A stretch of 64,000 bases of DNA from Neotamlana sedimentorum (GTDB lineage Bacteria; Bacteroidota; Bacteroidia; Flavobacteriales; Flavobacteriaceae): assembly GCF_000943565.1 (NCBI RefSeq), contig NZ_JTDW01000012.1, positions 1-64,000 of the forward strand. The letters run 5' to 3'. Positions 27,239 through 35,377 of the stretch are shown here, in pieces. Numbering within the stretch: position 1 is the first letter of the stretch; each line of letters opens with the position of its first letter. The translations under genes were made by a program, and so were the position numbers. Under the pieces are notes generated by a model. The model saw nothing but the letters and a program-made list of their open reading frames with translations, did no database searches and was not told where the DNA came from.

Positions 27239-28357
27239 TTAGGAAAGCACATTTTTAATAACTTTCGATTTAAAAACCGTTTCTTGCCATTCGTTTTCTG
27301 GCACCGAAGTTTCGGTAATTCCGCCACCAACATAAACTATTGCGTTGTTATTTTGTATTTGCATACAACGTAAATTCACGTATAGTTGCGTACTTTTTTT
27401 AGGAATGGCATAAGCTCTATTTTCAATATTTCTTCTGCCGGAACGTGGTTTTGCGATGGTTTCAAAATTTAATTCGCCTAAAAAACCGGTGTAAAACTCG
27501 CGGTTGTAATTTTCGTTTTCTAAAATAAACGTTTTGGTTTCAGCTTTTGGCAATCCGCAAACTGCAGGTGTTGGGTGTATACTTTCTATAATATTTTTTA
27601 ACGGAATTTCTGGTTTTAAGCGTGCATTAATCATGGTTTTTAAATGCAGTAAATTCCCAGCTTTTACAGTTTCTACATCCGAAATTTTATATGTTGAAAC
27701 CCATGGTTTTAATTGTTCTACAATAAAATCGGTTACAAATTGCTGCTCTTCTTTTTCTTTATCTTGCCAAACTACTTTGCTTACACGTTTGTATTCTTGT
27801 GTGCCTGCCAATGCCATAATTGAAAAATTTGCGCCTTCAATTTTCATAAGTGTTTCTGGCGTAGCGCCCAACCACAACCCTACTTTTGGGTGAAACCAAC
27901 AATAGGCAAACGCCGATTTATATTTGTGTACTAAACGCTTAAAAATTAATAACGGATTCGGTTCGTCCAGTTTTATTGCTTCAGCTCTGGATACCACCAC
28001 TTTTTTAAATGCACCGTTTTTAATAGCTTTTACGCTTTTTTCTACTAATTTTATATGATGATTTTCTTCGGAAGTATTGCTGCTATCAATAGAATTTTCA
28101 ACTACATTTAAATCTGGAAAATCGGTTTCGCTTTCTAAATATTCTGAAACTTCCGTTGGAATTATTACCGATTCATTTATATTTTCAAACGGTGAAAACA
28201 CAAAACCTTTCTCTGTAAAATTTGAAGTAAAATGCAATTTATCATCCTTTTGAAGCATCGCAAAAACTGAAGTTTCATTAGGTTTTCTATAAACAACAAA
28301 AGGTAAATTATTTTGGTATTGGGTTTCAATACGCTTAAAAAATTCGTTTGAGGTCAT
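27239..28357 (-). CDS. menF: isochorismate synthase (chorismate-binding family)
   Basis: The 372-residue enzyme converts chorismate to isochorismate, the first committed step to menaquinone. Visible signatures of the chorismate-utilising family are VVSRAEAIKL, FAYCWFHPKVGLWLGATPETLMKI, FSIMALAGTQ, HLKTMINARL, HPTPAVCGLPKAE and REFYTGFLGEL, then VYVGGGIT. An EntC-type role in siderophore synthesis cannot be excluded, but menD in the same window and the adjacent thioesterase gene favour menaquinone. Confidence 0.85.
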   Translation of the reverse strand: MTSNEFFKRIETQYQNNLPFVVYRKPNETSVFAMLQKDDKLHFTSNFTEKGFVFSPFENINESVIIPTEVSEYLESETDFPDLNVVENSIDSSNTSEENHHIKLVEKSVKAIKNGAFKKVVVSRAEAIKLDEPNPLLIFKRLVHKYKSAFAYCWFHPKVGLWLGATPETLMKIEGANFSIMALAGTQEYKRVSKVVWQDKEKEEQQFVTDFIVEQLKPWVSTYKISDVETVKAGNLLHLKTMINARLKPEIPLKNIIESIHPTPAVCGLPKAETKTFILENENYNREFYTGFLGELNFETIAKPRSGRRNIENRAYAIPKKSTQLYVNLRCMQIQNNNAIVYVGGGITETSVPENEWQETVFKSKVIKNVLS

Positions 28358-28359
28358 GT

Positions 28360-28782
28360 TTATTTTTTAGGCAACGAAATAGTAGATAATTTACATACCG
28401 ATATTAAATTATCGGCTTCATCTGTCACTCTAATATCTAATAATTGGGTAGTTCTTCCTTTATGAATAAAAGTGGCTTTGGCATAAACAAAACCTTCCTT
28501 TACACTTTTTAAATGGTTGGCTGTAATTTCTAAACCGCGAACAAATAAATTTTTAGTATCTATAAACACGTGAGTTGCAAAACTACCAACACTTTCGGCT
28601 AAAGCTGCTGTTGCTCCGCCATGTAAAACACCATCTGGCTGATGTACTCTAGAATTTACGGGCATTCTGGCAACTAAAAAATCTTCGCCATAATCTATCA
28701 TTTCAATATTCAACGTTTCCATTAATGTATTTTTACAAGCCAAATTTGCTTGTTTTAAAACTTCTTCTTTAGATAATTGCAT
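28360..28782 (-). CDS. hotdog-fold acyl-CoA thioesterase (PaaI/MenI-like)
   Basis: The 140-residue protein has the hotdog signature RVHQPDGVLHGGATAALAESVGSFATH (about residues 45-70, with the Gly-Gly and Glu active-site region). In the menaquinone pathway such enzymes hydrolyse 1,4-dihydroxy-2-naphthoyl-CoA. The gene lies 2 nt before the isochorismate synthase gene, so the MenI role is a reasonable inference, though general PaaI-type thioesterase activity is also possible. Confidence 0.8.
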   Translation of the reverse strand: MQLSKEEVLKQANLACKNTLMETLNIEMIDYGEDFLVARMPVNSRVHQPDGVLHGGATAALAESVGSFATHVFIDTKNLFVRGLEITANHLKSVKEGFVYAKATFIHKGRTTQLLDIRVTDEADNLISVCKLSTISLPKK

Positions 28783-28809
28783 AGAATACCGTAATTTTAT
28801 TTAAGATTA

Positions 28810-28817
28810 CAAAAGTA
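28810..28817 (-). promoter_or_regulatory. -7 box of the thioesterase-menF operon
   Basis: TACTTTTG on the minus strand, with expected transcript start near 28803 and a leader of about 20 nt. No matching -33 TTG. Confidence 0.4.
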
Positions 28818-28858
28818 CAAAACACCTAAGTAAAACTTTCAGAATTCATTCTTAAAAA

Positions 28859-29440
28859 ATGGAAAAACTAAGCGTGCCAACTCTAGAAAATAATCGTGTA
28901 AAATTATTGCCTTTAACCTTAAGTAATTATACCGAACTAATTGCTATTGCTAAAGAAGATAAGTTGGTGCAATATTCGCCATCAATTATTAATACGCCTA
29001 AGGATTTAAAGGAATATGTAGAAGCGACAATTGAACAACAAGAGAAAAACAATGCCATTCCTTTTATTATTTTTGATAAAAAAAAGAATGCTTTTGCGGG
29101 TTCTACGCGTTTAGGTAATATAAATTGGAAAAATAAAGTGATTTATTTAGGATGGACTTGGATTGGTCGAGATTTTCAGGGTACAGGATTAAACACCAAT
29201 ATGAAGTTTTTAATGTTAGAATACGCTTTTGAAACTTTAAAATTTGATAAAATCGTTTTTACTGTTGACGAACGAAATATACGCTCAAGAAAAGCCGTTG
29301 AAAAACTAGGTGCTACTTTAGAAGGCTTATTAAGAAAAGATGTACTTATGCCAGATGGTTTTAAACGAAATACTTGCGTGTATGGTATTTTAAATGAAGA
29401 ATGGCCAACTATTAAATTAAATCTAGCTAGCAAATTATAA
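28859..29440 (+). CDS. GNAT family N-acetyltransferase (RimJ/RimL type)
   Basis: The 193-residue protein has the GNAT fold: VKLLPLTLSNYTELI, FAGSTRLGNI, YLGWTWIGRDFQGTGLNTNMKFLML (acetyl-CoA loop) and RKAVEKLGATLEGLLRKDVLMPDG. It resembles ribosomal-protein or amino-acid acetylases with a broad range of substrates; the substrate cannot be told from sequence. It is divergent from the thioesterase-menF operon. Confidence 0.85.
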   Translation: MEKLSVPTLENNRVKLLPLTLSNYTELIAIAKEDKLVQYSPSIINTPKDLKEYVEATIEQQEKNNAIPFIIFDKKKNAFAGSTRLGNINWKNKVIYLGWTWIGRDFQGTGLNTNMKFLMLEYAFETLKFDKIVFTVDERNIRSRKAVEKLGATLEGLLRKDVLMPDGFKRNTCVYGILNEEWPTIKLNLASKL

Positions 29441-29574
29441 AAAAATAATACTCATTTTTATAAGCGCATAGAAACTCCAATTTAAAATTAGTTTATAATT
29501 TAACTATTGATTAAAAAATAATTGCTACTTTTAAAAAAGAAAATACCCTAAGAGCTTCAAACACCTTATAAACA

Positions 29575-29928
29575 TTGAAGATTTTTTTTATTGCCCTTTT
29601 CTTGTTTACCTACACCCATTTTAGTTACTCTCAGCAAATAAGCAATGACCAGCTTAAGCATGCCGGTGCTGGCTTTGTTGTTTCTAGTATAACTTATACA
29701 ACTATATACGCAACTACAAAAAATAAAAAGTTAGCGTTTTACTTAAGTATAGGCTCGTCTCTGCTTGCAGGATTTGCCAAAGAATATATAGATAGCCGTG
29801 AGTTTAATACAAAACTTGATACTGGTGAAGCATTAGCTACTGGCGTAGGCGGATTTGTTGCTACCACTAGCTTTAGTTTATTTATTGGTAAAAAGAAGAA
29901 ACCAAAGGATGTCGCTTTAGTTAATTAA
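29575..29928 (+). CDS. YfiM/DUF2279-like small exported protein, TTG start
   Basis: The 117-residue product begins with a signal peptide (KIFFIALFLFTYTHFSYS, then QQ). It continues DQLKHAGAGFVVSSITYTTI, two hydrophobic stretches and AGFAKEYIDSRE, a pattern shared with YfiM-like periplasmic proteins. A stop at 29569 and no ATG before the signal peptide leave TTG at 29575-29577 as the start. Its last 12 nt overlap the convergent nitronate monooxygenase-like gene. Confidence 0.65.
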   Translation: MKIFFIALFLFTYTHFSYSQQISNDQLKHAGAGFVVSSITYTTIYATTKNKKLAFYLSIGSSLLAGFAKEYIDSREFNTKLDTGEALATGVGGFVATTSFSLFIGKKKKPKDVALVN

Positions 29929-30864
29929 CTTTTTCACAATATCTTTCACGGGTAAAATTTCTGTAGTATGTTCAATACTTGGGCCCGCAACCCAAACCGT
30001 TTTATAAGTGGCTTTAGTAGCTGCATTTTCTGTAGCTTTCATACCAATTGAAAACCGAATCATTTTCACCCATTTTTTAAGTTTTCGGTTTTTGTTCAGT
30101 AAGTTTTCAATCCAAGTGGCTTTAGTACCTATTTTTTTAACGTAGGGTGTATTTATAACAGTACACGGCGTTCCAGAAATTCGTTCGGTCATAACAATAT
30201 CATCAGCACCATAATCTACACATGCTTGTTTGTACTCGTCGGTAACACCAGCTTCAACCGAGGCTATAAAAGGGCTTCCAACCGAAACGCCATCGGCCCC
30301 GTAAGCCAACATAATATCTAAATCTTCTTTTACACCAACACCGCCAGCAGAAATAACCGGAATACTACAGTTACTTTTTAACTGTTTTATTAATTCTCCT
30401 GGTGACATATTTCCTCTATGTCCTCCCGCTTCATTGTTTACAGCAATAATAGCATCGGCTCCTAAATCTTCAACTTTTTGGGCAAATTTTAAATCGGTAA
30501 CATCGCACAACACTTTTATACCTACATTGTGAGCCTGCTCTATAGTTTCTTTCGGATTTCCTAAAGATGTTATTATAAAGTCGCAACCTATTTCGCAAAT
30601 GGCATTAAGTTGGTCGTGATATTTAATATTGGATTTATTTACAATTAAATTAAAGCCAAACGCACCACCATTTGGTTTTGCATCTTTTAACTCTTGTAAT
30701 GCTGTTTTAAGCTCATCTATAGTTCTATAATTTAACGCAGGAATGCAACCCGCAATTCCGCAATCCATCGCTTCTTTAACCATTTTTACGTTCGACACCA
30801 AAAACATGGGTGCCATAATTATGGGATGATTTATTGCAAGTAAAGTAGTTAGCTTAGTAGACAT
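29917..30864 (-). CDS. nitronate monooxygenase / 2-nitropropane dioxygenase-family flavoprotein
   Basis: The 315-residue TIM-barrel protein has PIIMAPMFLVSNVKMV at the N-terminus, FGFNLIVNKSN, CDVTDLKFAQKVEDLGADAIIAVNNEAGGHRG (the conserved His-containing loop) and IPVISAGGVGVKEDLDIMLAYGADGVSVGSPFIA for FMN phosphate binding. The family includes nitronate monooxygenases and FabK-type enoyl reductases; the former is favoured but the substrate is unproven. Confidence 0.85.
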   Translation of the reverse strand: MSTKLTTLLAINHPIIMAPMFLVSNVKMVKEAMDCGIAGCIPALNYRTIDELKTALQELKDAKPNGGAFGFNLIVNKSNIKYHDQLNAICEIGCDFIITSLGNPKETIEQAHNVGIKVLCDVTDLKFAQKVEDLGADAIIAVNNEAGGHRGNMSPGELIKQLKSNCSIPVISAGGVGVKEDLDIMLAYGADGVSVGSPFIASVEAGVTDEYKQACVDYGADDIVMTERISGTPCTVINTPYVKKIGTKATWIENLLNKNRKLKKWVKMIRFSIGMKATENAATKATYKTVWVAGPSIEHTTEILPVKDIVKKLIN

Positions 30865-30887
30865 AATTTTCAGTTTAAGTTGGTAAA

Positions 30888-30895
30888 CAAATATA
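30888..30895 (-). promoter_or_regulatory. -7 box of the nitronate monooxygenase-like gene
   Basis: TATATTTG on the minus strand; transcript start near 30881, about 17 nt before the ATG at 30864. Confidence 0.4.
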
Positions 30896-30949
30896 ATAAA
30901 TATTATGCATGCATAGTTTTTTTAGTGTCTTAAAATTTTTAAGAAGAAA

Positions 30950-31075
30950 ACGGTTTAAAGTACGCAAATTTTCCAGCTTAGCCATTAACAGTTCCGAATG
31001 GATTCGGAAGCCAATCCTGAAGGAAGTCCAAGAGTAGTAGAATCGGCAGTAATTGCCGTTATAAATTGTTTTAAA
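30950..31075 (-). repeat. structured intergenic element downstream of the 168-residue lipoprotein gene
   Basis: The element is bounded by GGTTTAAAG near 30952 and TTTTAAAC near 31068, which are inverted. Inside are two perfect hairpins: TTCCGAAT/ATTCGGAA (30992-31009) and CGGCA/TGCCG (about 31043-31057). The stretch 30990-31060 is visibly richer in G+C than its surroundings. It follows the small lipoprotein gene in the same way the element at 31646-31771 follows its gene. Confidence 0.5.
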
Positions 31076-31081
31076 CAGTTA

Positions 31082-31588
31082 TTATTCCAAAAACCATTCA
31101 TTAATGCAATTGATTCCGTTTCGATTGTTTAGTATTTCGATTTTATTTGTACTAGTATTAGCTCTCCATATTCTTCTAATATTCTGAATATTTAAACTAT
31201 CGGTTTTGTCAACAATAGCAATCAAATTTTCATCATTGTTTTCATTTATTTGACAATATCCAATCGTAATTAATTCAGGCTTATCTAAATTAGGTATTAT
31301 TAAGGTATCCAAAATTTTAAAAATTCTTTTCTCATTTTTTGAATCAGAAGTTATGTTATTTAAAATTATCAGATTATTTTTTTTGTTTCTTAAATGAAGA
31401 ATTCCGTGTTTAGGTTCAGAATTATTTCCGTAAATAGTAGTGTCACTTATTTTAGAATAATCAGAAAGTTTATCTATTTCATTGAAGTTCTTAAACTCCA
31501 TTCCTACTATAGAATGATTTTTTTTGTACGTTTTATTACAACAACTAAATAAAGTTAGAGAAGCAAAAATAAATAGTAATCTTTTCAT
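31082..31588 (-). CDS. small lipoprotein, function unknown
   Basis: The 168-residue product has a short lipoprotein signal with lipobox region LFSCC (Cys16 or 17). The mature part is polar and lysine/asparagine-rich (IYGNNSEPKHGILHLRNKKNN, TIGYCQINENND). No family is recognised. It lies between two structured intergenic elements and is not operonic with the genes outside them, so it may be a laterally acquired cassette gene. Confidence 0.6.
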   Translation of the reverse strand: MKRLLFIFASLTLFSCCNKTYKKNHSIVGMEFKNFNEIDKLSDYSKISDTTIYGNNSEPKHGILHLRNKKNNLIILNNITSDSKNEKRIFKILDTLIIPNLDKPELITIGYCQINENNDENLIAIVDKTDSLNIQNIRRIWRANTSTNKIEILNNRNGINCINEWFLE

Positions 31589-31645
31589 AATGAATTATTT
31601 ATAAACTAATATTTACTCTCAAAAACCGTTCCGATTAATTATTTA

Positions 31646-31771
31646 CAACGTGTTTATATATGGCTTGTTGCCTGGTTTAAGCACTTAATTTAGCAAATAA
31701 AAACCGAATAGAAAATCCGATAAGATTTTCGTAAGTAGGCTAGAACCAGCAATAAATTATACACGGTGTTG
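31646..31771 (-). repeat. 126-bp attC-like imperfect palindrome after the endonuclease-family gene
   Basis: The ends are CAAC (31646) and GTTG (31768-31771). Next inside, GTGTTTATA pairs loosely with TATACAC. Then TTGCCTGGTT (31668-31677) pairs with AACCAGCAA (31744-31752), leaving one bulged C. A central hairpin has perfect 7-bp arms GAAAATC/GATTTTC (31711-31730). Extrahelical bases, short complementary ends and position just after a gene stop (8 bp) resemble integron attC sites, although canonical core consensus is not exact. I recall similar intergenic elements from other Flavobacteriaceae but cannot cite one. Confidence 0.6.
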
Positions 31772-31779
31772 ACGTGTCG

Positions 31780-32499
31780 TTATTTTTTTTCAGTTTCAAA
31801 TTCGCAAATAATTGGTAAATGGTCGCTTACTTTTAACCAATCACTAATTTTTCCAAATTCCATTTCTTTTAGTGCGTCTATAAATTCTTTACTGCCAAAA
31901 ACATAATCGATATGATATGGCTTTTCTAATTTTCTATGCAGGAAAAAAGTCGGTCGAGTTTCAGTTCCCTGTTCTTCTTTCCAATATTTATGATATAAAC
32001 TTTCAATTCCGATTTCGTTCAGTTCAGTCACAACGTCAGAGTGATTCCACCATCTGTCCCATTTGTCCCAAATCTTGTTACTATTAAAATCTCCAATAAT
32101 TAAACTCTTATTTAAATTAGGTTTGTTGACTTGAAGATATTTCCATAATTGTCCAATATATCCAAAAGTCGGTGATTTATTACTGTGATTCCAAACGGCT
32201 AATAAGTCAAAGTCTCCATTTACAGAACAAGGTAAAAAGTGTTTTACTTTATGGTCTTTATAATTGTCCGACCAATTCAGTCTTTTCAGTTCTATGTTTT
32301 TCTTTGCAAAAATCCCAATTCCTTTATTTTTGGTGTCTCCAATCCATAAATAATTTTCCGCCCATTCATTATATTCTTTGTGTTTGGTTTCCGCTGGATT
32401 TTCACACTCTTGAATTATATGTATGTCAGCATTAAAGTCTGTTAAATTCTCAAACTTTTTTCTTAATGCTCCATTACAATTCCAAGTTATAATTTTCAA
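31780..32499 (-). CDS. endonuclease/exonuclease/phosphatase-family protein, TTG start
   Basis: The 239-residue protein has the metal-dependent EEP fold: ITWNCNGALRKK (Asn), HIIQECE (catalytic Glu), LLAVWNHS, SLIIGDFNSNKIWD (Asp-Asn), YHIDYVFGS and VSDHLPIICEF (Asp-His). It resembles exonuclease III-like or DNase I-like enzymes; the substrate is unknown. The start is TTG at 32497-32499, overlapping the TGA of the rlmI-like gene. Leucine codons CTG, TTG and CTT are more frequent than in neighbours, which mostly use TTA; this suggests transfer. The structured element at 31646-31771 follows. Confidence 0.8.
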   Translation of the reverse strand: MKIITWNCNGALRKKFENLTDFNADIHIIQECENPAETKHKEYNEWAENYLWIGDTKNKGIGIFAKKNIELKRLNWSDNYKDHKVKHFLPCSVNGDFDLLAVWNHSNKSPTFGYIGQLWKYLQVNKPNLNKSLIIGDFNSNKIWDKWDRWWNHSDVVTELNEIGIESLYHKYWKEEQGTETRPTFFLHRKLEKPYHIDYVFGSKEFIDALKEMEFGKISDWLKVSDHLPIICEFETEKK

Positions 32500-33746
32500 T
32501 TTGAGTTCTGTTTTCTAATGCATACCAACTTATAATATCCACACTTTAAATAAGCGCCTTCAGGAAAACCAATAGGATGATCGGTATCGTGATAGGTTTT
32601 TAAAATATTTTTATAGGTTCTGTTCGATGTATTTAAAACCTCAGCATTAATGTTAAAAAACACATCGGCAGTCACTCTTGATGAGCACGAAGCTAATACT
32701 AAAAGTCCATTTTTACTGGTAAGTTTCACTCCTAACTCAGCTAATTGTGCATACTTTTTTTGTGCTAAGGCAATTTCTGAAGCTTGTTTTGCAAAACTTG
32801 GTGGATCAATAACTACAACATCAAAAGTGACCCGGTTTTTTATAAGTTTATTTAACTCATCGAAAGCATCACCTGCAATCGTTTTATGCTTACCGGTATA
32901 GTCGTTTAGTTTACCGTTTTCAACAGCAATTTCAAGGGCTTGCTTGCTAATATCTAAACTGGTTACTTCTTTGGCATTATTAGCTAAAGCATGTACCGAA
33001 AACCCTCCGGCATAACTAAAAACATCTAAAACAGTTTTACCTTTGCTCCACTCGCCTACCTGTTTTCTGTTGGCTCTATGATCTAAAAAATAACCGGTTT
33101 TATGTCCTTTTATAACATTTGCAGAAAAATTAATACCATGCTCTACAAATTTTACTACTTCATTTTCTAATGTACCATAAATAACTTCGCCATCTGTAAA
33201 ATGATGTGCTTTTGAGTTTTGTAGACCTCTACTTAAACGTAATACTACTGTTGCTGCTTTAGACGTTTGCTGCAAGTCTTGAAAAATAGATTCTAAATAA
33301 GGTAACCAAATTTCTGAGTATAATTTTATGACTAAAACCGAAGCATACACATCGGCAATTAAACCAGGAAAACCATCATTTTCCCCAAAAATTAATCTGT
33401 AACTATTCGTATTTGTTTTTAGTAACGAGGTTCGTTTTTTAAAGGCTTGTTGTATTTTGTTTTTAAAAAAAGCCGCATTAATTTCAGCCTTTTCCATGCC
33501 ACTATGCAACATTTTAATACGAATGGGCGAATTGGCATCGTACAAACCTAAACCTATAACTCGGTTTTTATTTTTACTAAAAACTATAGCTAAATCGCCA
33601 GTTTTAGCATCGTCGTTAATTTTAGTAATGTTATTTGAAAACACCCACGGATGCCCTTTTAACACAAATTGTTCGCCTTTAGCATTTAATTTTACCGCAA
33701 GCCGAATTGATGAATATTTAGATTGTATTTTTTCTGAAAATGACAT
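32496..33746 (-). CDS. class I SAM-dependent rRNA methyltransferase (RlmI/RlmK family) with PUA domain
   Basis: The 416-residue protein has an N-terminal PUA domain (LKGHPWVFSNNITKI), a small EEHEE-like domain with LIFGENDGFPGLIADVY, and the Rossmann methyltransferase with GKTVLDVFSYAGGFSVHALANNAKEVTSLDIS (SAM binding) and VVIDPPSFA (catalytic NPPY-like motif). It methylates a cytosine of 23S rRNA in known members. The C-terminus (GYYKLVCIRKQNSN) looks several residues longer than I would expect and its stop overlaps the start of the inserted endonuclease-family gene. Confidence 0.9.
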   Translation of the reverse strand: MSFSEKIQSKYSSIRLAVKLNAKGEQFVLKGHPWVFSNNITKINDDAKTGDLAIVFSKNKNRVIGLGLYDANSPIRIKMLHSGMEKAEINAAFFKNKIQQAFKKRTSLLKTNTNSYRLIFGENDGFPGLIADVYASVLVIKLYSEIWLPYLESIFQDLQQTSKAATVVLRLSRGLQNSKAHHFTDGEVIYGTLENEVVKFVEHGINFSANVIKGHKTGYFLDHRANRKQVGEWSKGKTVLDVFSYAGGFSVHALANNAKEVTSLDISKQALEIAVENGKLNDYTGKHKTIAGDAFDELNKLIKNRVTFDVVVIDPPSFAKQASEIALAQKKYAQLAELGVKLTSKNGLLVLASCSSRVTADVFFNINAEVLNTSNRTYKNILKTYHDTDHPIGFPEGAYLKCGYYKLVCIRKQNSN

Positions 33747-33820
33747 TGAAAACCGTTAAGACTGCGAAAGTACGAAAGATATAAACGAATGCCTCTGTTT
33801 AAAATTGAAGAATTATAACC

Positions 33821-34741
33821 CTAAATTCCTTTTTGCATCCAGGAAACTAATTCTTTGGTGTTTACAATAGACCAAGAATGCGGATGGCGTTCGCCATTAG
33901 CGCGATAACCTTTATTTTCGGTTTCAATAAGTTCTATAGTGTTAGTTTTAAATTCCGACTTTAATGTATTTGCTAATTGCTTTAAATAATAGGCATTTAA
34001 ATCTTCGTAATTGTTTTGTTGTTGTTCTTTCCACCACTGTAAATCGGGTTCTGTGTAAAAACGCAATTTTGTGTTTTTTAATGCTGAAAGATTTGAAATG
34101 TTTTGTGTTTGAAATGTAAAAGGCGATCGCTTTTCGTAAACTGCTAAACTATCCTTAGGGTTTCCAAACTCAGCATCGAACATTTGCTTTAAAAACTGAG
34201 ATTCTTGAACTGAAACTTCGGCGGTATTCAGTTTTAAATTCTTTTCTGCTGTTCTGTATAAAGCCAATAAATCCAACGGAGAATCAACTACAAAAACACC
34301 ATCGGGTTGTATATTTTTATTGTTTTTTATAAGATGATTACAAACTAATAAAGCCATGTTACCACCACTTGAAAATCCACCGAAATAAACATTTTTAGTA
34401 ACTAAACTTTGCTTTTTAATTATATTTTGAAGCATCAAAGTTATTTCTTCCTTTTCATGTTCAGAAAGAAATAATTTTCTATTAACATTTAAAGCTAAAA
34501 CAGAAAAACCGTTTGCAGTAGCCAAATCTGCTATTTTAAACTCATTCAACGTATTTTCGGCATCGCAAGGAAAACAAGGAAATAATACCAACAATCCGTT
34601 TTCACTAGGCGATTTTACCAATTGAAATTCATCAGACTTAATTAATTCTGCAGGTTGCTCTAAATGTGCTTTTTGTTCAGCTTTCTTTTTACAAGAAAAG
34701 GCTGAAATCAAGAATAAAACTATTAAAAACTTCCTACTCAT
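33821..34741 (-). CDS. alpha/beta-hydrolase-like lipoprotein
   Basis: The 306-residue protein begins with a lipoprotein signal (lipobox ISAFSC, Cys17, followed by KKKAEQ). It contains LLVLFPCFPCDAE and the nucleophile elbow NVYFGGFSSGGNMALLV (Gly-Phe-Ser-Ser-Gly), a classic alpha/beta-hydrolase element. The C-terminal histidine is probably in ANGERHPHSW. The substrate is unknown. It lies 9 nt downstream of the next lipoprotein gene and shares its transcript. Confidence 0.75.
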   Translation of the reverse strand: MSRKFLIVLFLISAFSCKKKAEQKAHLEQPAELIKSDEFQLVKSPSENGLLVLFPCFPCDAENTLNEFKIADLATANGFSVLALNVNRKLFLSEHEKEEITLMLQNIIKKQSLVTKNVYFGGFSSGGNMALLVCNHLIKNNKNIQPDGVFVVDSPLDLLALYRTAEKNLKLNTAEVSVQESQFLKQMFDAEFGNPKDSLAVYEKRSPFTFQTQNISNLSALKNTKLRFYTEPDLQWWKEQQQNNYEDLNAYYLKQLANTLKSEFKTNTIELIETENKGYRANGERHPHSWSIVNTKELVSWMQKGI

Positions 34742-34750
34742 AAAATAGTT

Positions 34751-35272
34751 TTACTGCTTAACAAAACTAACTTCTAAATCAAATTCCGATTCGTAAGTAA
34801 GTCCATCTTCGGTTATAGTTTCGGTTTCTTGTGCTGTTAAAACCAAACTTGTATTGGTTAATTCTGAAATAGTTAAAACCGTGGTTTCTCCATTTTCAGT
34901 AATAGTTAAAACATTTCCATCTTTACTCCAAGTACCATTTCCTAAAAACTCCTGATCATCAATACGTTCGCTCACTGTTTGAAACAAATAAGTTACCGAA
35001 ATTTCAAGACCAAAGGAACCTTCCGTGGTATAATTATTTGGATTTTCGGAGAATGTTAAACTAAAATCGACATCGTAACCTTCTCCTGCTATTGGTGCTG
35101 TAATATTCTGATCTAGAACCTCGAATGTGGCTGTCCCAGTTGTTTCAATATTTTGGGCAACCCAAGTACCAACTAAAGCATCAGTTTCCTGATTAGAACC
35201 GTTTTCAGAATCTCCAGAACAAGACCATAAAAACGAAGACAAAACAACAAATAAAACAACAACTTTTTTCAT
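34751..35272 (-). CDS. lipocalin-like lipoprotein
   Basis: The 173-residue protein has a lipoprotein signal (lipobox FLWSC, Cys18) and the opening LVGTWVAQNIETTGT typical of lipocalin-like Bacteroidota lipoproteins. It continues with a series of Thr/Glu-rich beta strands (GNGTWSKDGNVLTITENGE). A ligand cannot be inferred. It precedes the hydrolase lipoprotein gene in a two-gene operon. Confidence 0.7.
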   Translation of the reverse strand: MKKVVVLFVVLSSFLWSCSGDSENGSNQETDALVGTWVAQNIETTGTATFEVLDQNITAPIAGEGYDVDFSLTFSENPNNYTTEGSFGLEISVTYLFQTVSERIDDQEFLGNGTWSKDGNVLTITENGETTVLTISELTNTSLVLTAQETETITEDGLTYESEFDLEVSFVKQ

Positions 35273-35340
35273 AAAACAAAGCAGGTTAGTTAGGCTTGCT
35301 AAGCTATTGAATTTTCTGGTTTTTAAGAAATTAGAGCATA

Positions 35341-35370
35341 AAAAAACGCAACCAAATTAATGATTGCGTT
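35341..35370 (-). terminator. hairpin terminator downstream of dnaK
   Basis: AACGCAA (35345-35351) and TTGCGTT (35364-35370) form a 7-bp stem. On the minus strand the stem is followed by seven T. It lies 158 nt after the dnaK stop, with further palindromes between. Confidence 0.7.
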
Positions 35371-35377
35371 CTTAATT

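Noticed and set aside
27182-27373. plus-strand frame near the end of the isochorismate synthase gene
   Set aside because: Most of it is antisense to the conserved C-terminus of that enzyme, and no family or promoter supports it.
30998-31130. 44-codon plus-strand frame across the structured element
   Set aside because: It is short, runs through two hairpins and overlaps the end of the lipoprotein gene; it probably reflects the G+C-richer repeat rather than a protein.
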